The notes under the pieces are model-generated. The model saw only the letters and a list, made by a program, of their open reading frames with translations, was not told where the DNA came from and did not search any database. Shown here one piece after another: positions 43,246-51,500 of a DNA stretch of 64,000 bases. The position numbers and the translations under genes were made by a program. This stretch comes from Virgibacillus profundi (GTDB lineage: Bacteria > Bacillota > Bacilli > Bacillales > Amphibacillaceae), in NCBI RefSeq assembly GCF_002287375.1, contig NZ_NPOA01000008.1, forward strand, positions 62,001 through 126,000, written 5' to 3'. Each line of letters starts with the position of its first letter. Position 1 is the first letter of the stretch.

Positions 43246-43614
43246 ATGGAAAAACGAACCGCCGAAATATCTAATATACGTACAATTTCCATATCCTACA
43301 GTTCTATTTTTACAATTGGAGACACTGTTACAACAACACAGAAATCCAGAGGTATTGCCGTACAACAGGAAGGTGCAACATTTACCAAAGAGGATAATCT
43401 ACATTTCCGTGACTATCCCATCTTTAATAGAGAAGCAAATTGGCTTAAACCGAAATACAGTGTCCATACAAACACAATCCACCACGCCGAATCCATTCAC
43501 GTACAGAATGTTTCTTTAATTGGTGTGAGCAGTTCATCTGTATTTCAAGTGGGAAGCATTAACAATATTACCGGCGATGCAAGAATCAAGCATTTTCGAA
43601 AGCTTCAGTCCTAA
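43246..43614 (+). CDS. gerPE: Spore germination protein GerPE
   Basis: A 122-residue GerPE: TAEISNIRTISISYSSIFTI, GDTVTTTQKSRGIAVQQEGA, HHAESIHVQNVSLIGVSSSS, VFQVGSINNI. Two copies of the S-S-x-F-x-I/V-G motif bracket the protein, as if made from a GerPB-like duplication. GGAGGAATG precedes the ATG by eight bases. A 65-base gap separates it from gerPF. Confidence 0.9.
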   Translation: MEKRTAEISNIRTISISYSSIFTIGDTVTTTQKSRGIAVQQEGATFTKEDNLHFRDYPIFNREANWLKPKYSVHTNTIHHAESIHVQNVSLIGVSSSSVFQVGSINNITGDARIKHFRKLQS

Positions 43615-43679
43615 CTATACACAACTTTTGATTTTATTTCATATGCTATTCTATGAAATTATTTTTCTGAGGTGTTTTT

Positions 43680-43898
43680 ATGCCATCCATCGTTGGACCG
43701 ATTAAAATAAACAGTGTTGGTGGCGGGGTCATAAATTTTGGTGATTCCTTTTACCTTTCACCAAAAAGCACTTCCAAAACAAATACTGGTTCTGGATCAT
43801 TAAATACCGGGGATTTTATCTGTACAAATAATGGAGTAAGTTCCACCAATCCATTTGATCCAGATGTTAGTGATCAGAACGTAACTGCCAATGCTTAA
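43680..43898 (+). CDS. gerPF: Spore germination protein GerPF
   Basis: A 72-residue GerPF: MPSIVGPIKINSVGGGVINF, GDSFYLSPKSTSKTNTGSGS, LNTGDFICTNNGVSSTNPFD. It closes the gerP operon and is followed by a bidirectional terminator. GAGGTG precedes the ATG. It is highly conserved among Bacillaceae. Confidence 0.93.
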   Translation: MPSIVGPIKINSVGGGVINFGDSFYLSPKSTSKTNTGSGSLNTGDFICTNNGVSSTNPFDPDVSDQNVTANA

Positions 43899-43901
43899 AA
43901 A

Positions 43902-43937
43902 AAGAGGTAGTCTATTTTATCAGACTATCTCTTCTTC
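43902..43937. terminator. Bidirectional terminator
   Basis: AGAGGTAGTCT / AGACTATCTCT stem between gerPF and the converging oxidase-associated operon. Confidence 0.85.
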
Positions 43938-43942
43938 ATGCT

Positions 43943-44500
43943 TTACTCACATTCAGATCGGTCAACGAAAAACTGTTGTACAAAATAAATCATAATACTT
44001 AATGCCAGGAATAAAAATGCCCATCCCAGTGTTATTTGTTCTACAATCAGGTAATTATTACATAATTGCTCCGGTGAAAATATATATAACCATGCCATAA
44101 AACCACAGATAACACTTAATGTTACAAAAATAATATTTTTACCTACTAATCTAATTTTCTTCCAGCTGTCACGTAAAGGTACTCCAGCTAAAAATGGTAA
44201 ACTAATAAACTTAAAAATCTCTATCGCCTGTATTGTCAATGCCTCATCCATTGTACGTGGAATCATCCAATAAATGACTACGATCATGAACAAAATAATA
44301 CCTGGTACTCCATTACTATTCCACTTTGCAAAAAACCTTGGAAATTGCTGTTTCAAAAATGGGGTCATCAACATGCCAGCAATAACAAACAGGGGCATTT
44401 GCATATGCATATGAATTGTCATAACCGATTCTGCCAAGTTAGCCACAGGTGGAAGCATTAAGAAAACATACAATACCAATCCATACATTGCCTGTCTCAT
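43943..44500 (-). CDS. Polytopic membrane protein linked to the ba3-like operon (DUF1404/CtaG-like)
   Basis: A 185-residue protein with about five helices. The start ANLAESVMTIHMHMQMPLFV, with its helix-embedded His residues, recalls CtaG and DUF1404 proteins, which accompany ba3-type oxidases and may help CuB insertion. It follows the SCO gene after three bases, so they are co-translated. The family label is uncertain; the association with copper-enzyme assembly rests on context. Confidence 0.6.
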   Translation of the reverse strand: MRQAMYGLVLYVFLMLPPVANLAESVMTIHMHMQMPLFVIAGMLMTPFLKQQFPRFFAKWNSNGVPGIILFMIVVIYWMIPRTMDEALTIQAIEIFKFISLPFLAGVPLRDSWKKIRLVGKNIIFVTLSVICGFMAWLYIFSPEQLCNNYLIVEQITLGWAFLFLALSIMIYFVQQFFVDRSECE

Positions 44501-44503
44501 AAT

Positions 44504-45172
44504 TTATTCCCCCGTTTCAGTATCAGGAATTGATGAAATCCTTTGGGTCGCTTCAGCATCAAGAATTGATGTAACCTTCTCAGCTGCTTCATCAATTTTG
44601 GTATAATCCATTACATCTGCTAAATTACCTTCTCTGTCAACTAAATAAAATGCAGAGTTATGAACGAAATTCCCTTCTCCATCCGGAATAACAATTACTC
44701 CAAAATCATCCAGAAGTGAATCCAATTCCTCTTGGTTGGGAATTCTTGCCATTCGCCAAGTTTCCCCATCACTTTCAAAATAGCTTCTGTATTTATCCAA
44801 CACTTCCGGGGTATCCCTGGTTGGATCAAAACTAATACTTAAAAATGCAATGTCTTCCCCTATATATTCTTCCGGAATCTGATCATACACCTCCGCCAGA
44901 TTTACTTCCAATTGCAAACAAACATCTGTACAGGAGGTATAAATAAAGGTTAGCATTACATATTTCCCCTCAAATTCCGAAAAAGGATACATTCTCTCCT
45001 GACTGTCTTCCAGTGTTACTTTAGGAAACGAGGGTTTTTCATCAATTAATTTAGTAGTCCTGGCTGTCTCGGCCGTATATGCCTGAAAGCCATCTGTTCC
45101 CACATAAAATAAAGCAACTCCAAATAATAAAACAATAATTATTGCAAGGTTATTATGTTTGTTTTTGATCAT
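44504..45172 (-). CDS. SCO1/SenC copper chaperone
   Basis: A 222-residue thioredoxin-fold protein with an N-terminal membrane anchor (residues 8-27). The copper site is CTDVC (in FIYTSCTDVCLQ) and the distal His lies in NFVHNSAFYLVD. SISFDPTRDTPEVL is typical. It should deliver copper to the CuA centre of the upstream subunit II. I chose ATG 45172, eight bases past AGGAAG; a GTG three codons upstream is also in frame. A strong hairpin at 45208-45250 separates it from subunit I. Confidence 0.92.
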   Translation of the reverse strand: MIKNKHNNLAIIIVLLFGVALFYVGTDGFQAYTAETARTTKLIDEKPSFPKVTLEDSQERMYPFSEFEGKYVMLTFIYTSCTDVCLQLEVNLAEVYDQIPEEYIGEDIAFLSISFDPTRDTPEVLDKYRSYFESDGETWRMARIPNQEELDSLLDDFGVIVIPDGEGNFVHNSAFYLVDREGNLADVMDYTKIDEAAEKVTSILDAEATQRISSIPDTETGE

Positions 45173-45207
45173 AATGATCACTTCCTACATAAATTTTATA
45201 GCACTAA

Positions 45208-45250
45208 AACTAATGGAATAGCTCGATATGCAGGGCTATTCCATTAGTTA
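45208..45250 (-). terminator. Hairpin between subunit I and SCO genes
   Basis: ACTAATGGAATAGC / GCTATTCCATTAGT, 14 perfect pairs, followed on the minus strand by TTTTAG. It should end or reduce transcription after the oxidase subunits, so SCO may be read-through or separately transcribed. Confidence 0.75.
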
Positions 45251-45268
45251 TCTTATATCACTTATCGA

Positions 45269-46951
45269 TTACCAGGTCTTGAATCCGGGTGATCCCGGAG
45301 GTGCATTTACAATCATGTCAACGATCGGGATAACATATCCCATTGAAATAACTGCAATTGCCAGTACAATCCATAGGCCCCAACGTTCTGTCCATTTCGG
45401 TGTCGGAGAAGCATTTTCTTCCTCTTCTGCTATAGGAAATTCTGTATGTCCTTTAGGTGCCCTGAACATTAGATGGAATACGATATATACCATTAATACT
45501 ACACCTGCGAAGAGGAGTGTTCCCCCAATTCCAAGGAACATCAGGTATGGATCCCAGCTTAATGCTGTAGCATTGTCTCCATATGTTGAGAAAGATGTTC
45601 TTCGTGGTGAACCAAGAAGTCCAACCCAGTGCATGGATCCTGACATGAATAGCATTCCAATTGCCCAAAGCCATGTTTGAATAAGTCCTAATTTATTCAG
45701 TCTTGCTGTCATTACACGTTTGCTTAAGTATGGAATCAACCAATAAGCGATTCCAAAGAATGTCAGCGCAACAGTTACCCCAACAGTTAAGTGGAAGTGA
45801 CCAACTACCCATAGAGAGTTATGAACAGTTTGGTTTAATTGGTTATTCGTTTGTGCAATTCCACCTGCTCCAGCTGGAATAAATGTAATCATTGCAATCA
45901 TTGGTGCAAGGAAACGTACATCCTTCCAAGGCAATTTTTTAAACCAACCCAGAAGTCCTGTCGCACCTTTTTTCCTTCCAGCCCGTTCAAATATCGCAAA
46001 CATTGCAAATGCTGTTAATAGTGATGGAAGTGCAATTGATAAACTCATGAATACGTGCATGAATTTAACACTTTGTGTGATTCCCGGGTCAATAATTTGA
46101 TGGTGGAATCCACCAGGTACGTTTAATATTACGGATAAAATAACGACTACACGTGCTAAGACGTCACTAAATGTTTTCCCACCAATAATTTTTGGTATTG
46201 CAACATACCATGCAGATACTGCTACTAAATACCAAACGTTAACTGCTGTATGTCCGAAAGCCCAGAAGAGTGTCCGGCTAAGCATAACGTTAACTGTTTC
46301 TGTCCACCCAAAAGCCCAAGGGATGAGCATTAATACTTCAGCAGTTATACCAAGGCTTCCCAGTATCAGCAGGAGGTAACCTCCAACTGCGAAAAAGGAG
46401 AACAATGGTAATTTCTGACCGCGGTTTGCTTTTTTCCAGCTCGCTGCGTTTACGAATACCCCTGTTCCTGCCAACCATATTCCAAGAGCCAGGAATACCA
46501 AACCAATGTAAAACCAAGGTGAAGCCTGCATTGGCGGATAAAATGTGTACATTACTGACGCTTCACCCATCACTACTGTGGTCATGATCATTACAGTTCC
46601 AACTAGCAATGAAGCAAGTGCGCTCCAGGCAAATTTCCTTGCCTTTGAAGTCAATCCTCCAAGTGTGTGTGAAACCCCTGCGTAAAAATAGCCAGTCATG
46701 AACAGCGTAGTAAATGCAACTACAAGTAAAATTCCATGTGCTGTTAAAATCTGATAATAGTTTAACCATACAGGCAACTGCAAAAGTCCGGCACGGTTAA
46801 GACCCTGAAGTAAACCTAACGTTCCGCCAACTAACAATAAGATAAATGCTAAAGATAAATATACTTTTGAAACAAGTGCATCTTCCGGATTAACACCTAA
46901 TTTTTTATTTGTTTTATCCATAAATGTTTCTTTTAAAACTGCTGTTTCCAT
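45269..46951 (-). CDS. ba3-like heme-copper enzyme subunit I (oxidase or nitric oxide reductase)
   Basis: A 560-residue B-family heme-copper catalytic subunit. Counting from the alternative ATG at 46957, heme ligands are His74 (LTAHGILL) and His389 (GHFHL), the high-spin heme ligand is His387, and CuB ligands are His236 (FGHTAVN), His285 and His286 (GGFHHQIIDPG). The residue four after His236, the cross-linked Tyr of oxidases, is Asn240 (codon 46238-46240). Nitric oxide reductases lack this Tyr, and Bacillus azotoformans has a ba3-related CuA NO reductase, so NO reduction is plausible. ATG 46951 is nine bases past AGGAGG. Confidence 0.88.
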   Translation of the reverse strand: METAVLKETFMDKTNKKLGVNPEDALVSKVYLSLAFILLLVGGTLGLLQGLNRAGLLQLPVWLNYYQILTAHGILLVVAFTTLFMTGYFYAGVSHTLGGLTSKARKFAWSALASLLVGTVMIMTTVVMGEASVMYTFYPPMQASPWFYIGLVFLALGIWLAGTGVFVNAASWKKANRGQKLPLFSFFAVGGYLLLILGSLGITAEVLMLIPWAFGWTETVNVMLSRTLFWAFGHTAVNVWYLVAVSAWYVAIPKIIGGKTFSDVLARVVVILSVILNVPGGFHHQIIDPGITQSVKFMHVFMSLSIALPSLLTAFAMFAIFERAGRKKGATGLLGWFKKLPWKDVRFLAPMIAMITFIPAGAGGIAQTNNQLNQTVHNSLWVVGHFHLTVGVTVALTFFGIAYWLIPYLSKRVMTARLNKLGLIQTWLWAIGMLFMSGSMHWVGLLGSPRRTSFSTYGDNATALSWDPYLMFLGIGGTLLFAGVVLMVYIVFHLMFRAPKGHTEFPIAEEEENASPTPKWTERWGLWIVLAIAVISMGYVIPIVDMIVNAPPGSPGFKTW

Positions 46952-46969
46952 TTTCATTTTCCTCCTTTC

Positions 46970-47437
46970 CTATTTAACCGTAATTGTCGTAGCCATCGCC
47001 TGGTGTCCAGCACCACAGTATTCATTACATAGAATCAAATACTCGCCAGGTTCATCGAAAGTCTCTGTTATTTTTTGTATATGTCCAGGCATTACCATTG
47101 CATTCACATTCGTTCCGGCAATTTGGAATCCATGAACAACGTCTTTTGATGTCATTGTGAATGTAACTTCAGCACCTGCAGGTATTTCGATATCACCTGG
47201 TGTGAACGAGAATATTTGCAATGTCATAACAACCTCATATTGATTCTCACCTGTTTTATAAACGCCAGGTTCGGAAAATAGTTCATGTTCATCTACCTTC
47301 TGTGGATCGATTGTTTCCATATTACTAGGTGGTCCCATTCCCTGTGCAAATGTCTGGTATCCTGTAACTACCATGGAAAGAACTAAAACACTGACACTAA
47401 TAATAAGCCAAATCTCTTCAGCACGATGCATTTTCAT
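46970..47437 (-). CDS. CuA-containing subunit II of the ba3-like enzyme
   Basis: A 155-residue protein: one N-terminal helix (EIWLIISVSVLVLSMVVTGY) and an external cupredoxin domain. The CuA ligands are all present: His in DVVHGFQI and Cys-x3-Cys-x3-His-x2-Met in CNEYCGAGHQAM. The short length with a single helix is the ba3 type. Electrons would come from cytochrome c or another carrier. Start ATG seven bases past AAGGAGGG. It lies 12-19 bases before subunit I. Confidence 0.93.
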   Translation of the reverse strand: MKMHRAEEIWLIISVSVLVLSMVVTGYQTFAQGMGPPSNMETIDPQKVDEHELFSEPGVYKTGENQYEVVMTLQIFSFTPGDIEIPAGAEVTFTMTSKDVVHGFQIAGTNVNAMVMPGHIQKITETFDEPGEYLILCNEYCGAGHQAMATTITVK

Positions 47438-47450
47438 GTTATTTCCCTCC

Positions 47451-47582
47451 TTAAACTCTCGTCATATAAACGATAAACAGTAATAATATAAATGCGACAA
47501 TTCCACCGCCAACAAATACTAATGAAGAAAACAGGGTACCCTTTAGTGATTGCTCATCTGTATTAGTGATTTTATCTTCCAT
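47451..47582 (-). CDS. Subunit IIa-like single-helix peptide
   Basis: A 43-residue ORF, the first gene of the operon: a charged N-terminus (MEDKITNTDEQSLKGTLFSS) and one helix (LVFVGGGIVAFILLLFIVYM). Size, position directly before subunit II and topology match the ba3 oxidase subunit IIa (CoxIIa family). It replaces the missing second helix of subunit II. GGGAGGTAA precedes the ATG. Confidence 0.85.
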   Translation of the reverse strand: MEDKITNTDEQSLKGTLFSSLVFVGGGIVAFILLLFIVYMTRV

Positions 47583-47615
47583 CTGAAATTACCTCCCTAT
47601 TTATTTCTTACTTCT

Positions 47616-47679
47616 ATCTTATTTCTGAAGGGGTCTTTTCTAAGTGATTCAAATCACATGGTTGTGTGATTTCCATCAC
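47616..47679 (-). promoter_or_regulatory. Twin Crp/Fnr operators and -10 of the ba3-like operon
   Basis: GTGATTCAAATCAC at 47644-47657 and GTGATTTCCATCAC at 47666-47679 are perfect GTGAT-N4-ATCAC palindromes with centres 22 bp apart. TAAGAT on the minus strand at 47616-47621 is the -10 candidate; the proximal operator centre then falls at about -41.5 and the distal one at about -63.5. No -35 is needed in such class II promoters. Confidence 0.8.
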
Positions 47680-47918
47680 GAATTAAGTGAATTCATGACA
47701 AAACAATGAACTTCACCTAAATGTGACAATAAAAAGAGGAAATTATGGTTTCGGAGAGTCCTAAAATATGTGGCTGGATTATTAATCGTAAAATAAAAAA
47801 GGCTGTTTTTCGAAGAGGTTGGAACTGCTGATACTCCTCCCTCCAAATTTTTTTTGCAACAAAGGTATAAAGTGCGACACAGTGAAAATTCTTTTGTGTG
47901 ACGTGTTCACTAATTCGA

Positions 47919-48398
47919 ATGCTGATTGAGTGCTAAAACTCGCTTCGGCAGAATACTTCGCTTTCCGCGGGCCCGGCTTCAGCCTCCTCGAGAAACCCAC
48001 TCTGCGGGGTCTTCAGACACGTGCTGTTCCCGCAGGAGTCTTCGTATTCTACCTACGCTAGTAAAGAATTTCACCATTCCAGCGCATAAAGTCAATGGAG
48101 CTTTTTCCCCTGGAAGAAAGCTACTCTAAGTTGCGTTCAAATATTTTTTTCTATGGGAATAGCTTCAGACTGTTTTTTTCCTGTGCTAGATTCGACTGCT
48201 TACAGATCCAACTATTCATCACAAAAGTGGACAATAATTGTTTGAAGGTGAAAGCACCATCCCAGCGGAGGAAATACACGTAGACTCCTGTGGGAGGAAA
48301 GGCATAGGTGAGACCCCCGAATGCGTAGCAAGCGGAGGCTCACCAGCCGCCCACGGAAAGCGTAGTGTATTTCCGTAGCGCTGAATTAGCACTCATCC
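47919..48398. repeat. Composite inverted intergenic element, copy 2
   Basis: A 480-base non-coding block of the same design as 20299-20845. Module A (about 47935-48062) reads TTCGCTTTCCGCGGGC, CAGCCTCCTCGAG, CTGCGGGGTCTTC; module B (about 48260-48385) reads AGCGGAGGAAATACACGTAG, GAGGAAAGGCATAGGTGAGA, GCCGCCCACGGAAAGCG. The block starts with GATTGAGTGCTAA and ends with AATTAGCACTCATC, an inverted pair. The region 47683-47918 before it shows nothing I can name. Some frames run across the modules but have no ribosome site. Confidence 0.75.
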
Positions 48399-48486
48399 TC
48401 TAAAGAGTGGGAGGTAGCACACTAAGTTATGTCGACTTTTACATCCACTACAAAGAATAACAAACAACAAAATTTACAAAAAAGCC

Positions 48487-48525
48487 AAAAAAAAGATCAA
48501 CCCTTTGTCATAAAAGGTTGATCTC
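48487..48525 (-). terminator. Terminator of addBA
   Basis: GATCAACCTTTT / AAAGGGTTGATC stem followed by T8 on the minus strand, just past addA. Confidence 0.9.
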
Positions 48526-48531
48526 ATGTCT

Positions 48532-51500
48532 TTATTCACTTGGTACTTCTACGATTAGCTGCTTTGTAAAGAAATATAAATACGTCTCTTTAACAGGTTG
48601 CTTCCAAATTGTTTCTATTGCATATCGATAAAGCTCCATTTGTGTTTTATATCTTTTGATCATCTTCTCTTTAACCTCATCAGTAACATCTTCATTAATC
48701 GCATCTGTTTTATAATCCAGAATAATCCAGCCATCATCTTTCGGAATAATACAATCAATTACACCCTGAATCAGGACACTTTCATCTGTATCACCTGTCC
48801 AGGATGCATATACCTCACTTGCTGGTAAAGAAAGGCTGAATGGTACTTCCCGGTTCAGTGAAGATACCTCCTCCATCATATATGCGGCGATATCTGTCTT
48901 GAAAAACTGTTCAATAGCATTCCTATCTATTATTTCTGCTTCTTCCCTTGTTATTACCTCTTTATCTATCATAGCTTCTAAATGCTCAGCAACCTCAGCA
49001 TTGTTTAAAGGTCTGTTCATTGGTAAATGCTGCATTACTGTATGCATCGCAGTACCTTTTTCAGCAGCCGTAATTGTTTTTTCTTTCTGCATGAAGTTTG
49101 GACGCTTTACAATTGGTGCTTGATAAGCCGGGATGAGCTGATCTGAGCTATATTCATCCTGTATTTCCCGCTGTCTTTTAATTTCAGTAACTGTTTGTTT
49201 GGCACGGGATTTGGCAGCTTGTTCAAAAGGATATTGATAGGACAGGCGATCATTTACTTCCTTTTCCAACAGCTCATCCTGAACTTCAACTTGGTTCCAG
49301 TTCACTATATTACTTTTTAGCGCCATATCTGCTTCTGCTGTTGATTCATCCAAATTCGCATATTCACTGCCATGGATAATCGAAACACTCCATTTGGAAG
49401 GATCAATCCGAATTTCATTTAATACAGCATCTGTTAATTCTTCTGTCCGTAACACATTATTTTCCTGGTGCCTGATTAGAGCTGGTCCAACCCAATCTAA
49501 ATATGTTTTGGATTCCATACGAAAATGTGCGGGCAAAACCCACTGGGAATGATCAATCATTTTTTGCCACTTTTGCTGCTTCTTGTCGAATGATGGAACA
49601 TTGCCGACCATCACGAGTTTTTCTTTCGCCCTTGTTAATGCAACATATAATACGCGCATTTCCTCCGCCAGAAGCTCACGCAATTTTTCCTGTCCAATGG
49701 CATGGTAAAATAATGTTGGGTAGCTTATGCGCTTTACAGGATCAATGTATTTACTCGCAAACCCTAAGTCCTTATGCAGCAAATATTTCTGTTTTAAATC
49801 CTGTAAATTAAACTGCTTATCCATCGCACCCAAAATCACAGCAGGAAACTCCAGCCCCTTACTTTTATGAATCGTCATAATCCGGACAACATCTTCCTGT
49901 TCACTTAATGCTCTGGCTGAACCAAGGTCATCACCGCGCTCTTCCATTCGTTCAATAAAACGAAGAAAGCGGAAAAGCCCTCGAAATGATGTTGTTTCAT
50001 ACCCCCTGGCACGATCATATAATGCTCGTAAATTTGCCTGCCTTTGCCTTCCACCAGGCATGCCCCCTACAAAATCATAATAGCCGGTTTCCCTGTAAAT
50101 ATCCCAGATTAATTCTGATAAAGCTCCCTGTCTTGAAGCCAAGCGAAATTGCTCCAACAGTTCAAGGAAATTCGCTATTTGATTGGCTGCATTATTTGTA
50201 TTTTGTTTTTTAAATAGCTTCATGGCATCATAAAATGACTCATTTTTACCTGCAAGACGAACAGATGCTAAATCATCCTCATTTAATCCAACAATCGGTG
50301 AACGTAAAACAGAAGCAAGCGGAATATCCTGTCTTGGATTATCAATAACCTTCAGTAGGCTGATCATGATTTTCACTTCTATTGCTTCAAAATATCCGGT
50401 TGAAAGCTCTGCATAGACCGGAATTCCCTGTTTTTTTAATTCATCCACAATCGTAGGTGCCCATGTCATGGATCGCATTAAAATAACGACATCACGATAT
50501 TGCAAATCCCTTTGCGTTTGTGTTGCTTTATCAACGACCTTAAGTGGAGAAACATCCTTACGGCCAATCCAGGTTTTTATTTTTTTCGCATAGGCCCTTG
50601 CTTCCAGCTGTGCTTTTTCCAAGTCCTGATAATTCTCTTCTTCTGTTGTAGCATCTTCTTTTTCTTCCGGTGCTTCCCTATCAATTATAAGCAGCTCCGG
50701 ATATGGCGTTGTGTAAGGTAGATCATCATACATTTTATTCCCATATATCAACTCGGCATTCTCGTCGTAATTAATTTCGCCTAATTCCTCATCAAGGATT
50801 TGTCTAAAAATATAGTTAGCCCCTGTTAAAACATGCTCCCTGCTTCGAAAATTACTTGCCAGGTCAATTCGTTTTGCTGTATTTTCCTCACTCGCAAAGT
50901 GTTTATATTTTTGAATAAAAAGTGATGGTTCTGCATGACGAAAGCGATAAATACTTTGTTTCACATCACCAACCATGAACATATTACCAGACCCTGCTTG
51001 GTCACTGATTAAAGTTAAAATGGTTTCCTGAACGAGGTTGGTATCCTGGTATTCATCAACTAACAATTCACTGAACTGCTTCTTGAACTGATTGGCAACC
51101 TTTGAAGGTATGGGCTGATCCATTGTTGAAGTTTCATCAACTAAAAGCTTGAGACAATAATGCTCCAGATCAGAGAAATCAACAATTGCTTTTTCCCGCT
51201 TTTGTTCTGTAAACCGGGCTTTAAACTGTTTTACCAGTTCTGTTAACTGCTTGATAACAGGTGCCAGCTCACGCATATCATCAACATGACTGGTTAAATT
51301 ACGACTGAACCAATCTTTCTTCATACCTTCCCAGCGTTTTTTATAGCTCTCACGCAATGCTTTTACTTTATCTTTTTTTGTCTCATCACAATCTGCTTTC
51401 TTGCCTGAAAGTCTTACAAATGCACTTCCGGACAGATATGTTTGTAAATCATCCCAGGAATGAAGATGTGCAAGAGCTTCCCTCAGCATTAAAAAATCAG

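Noticed and set aside
43238-43519. 93-codon ORF overlapping gerPE
   Set aside because: Other frame of gerPE, which has the recognisable family sequence and the ribosome site.
47782-48129. ORFs of 67-72 codons on both strands
   Set aside because: They cross module A of the second composite element; similar frames arise in copy 1 and no protein family is recognisable.
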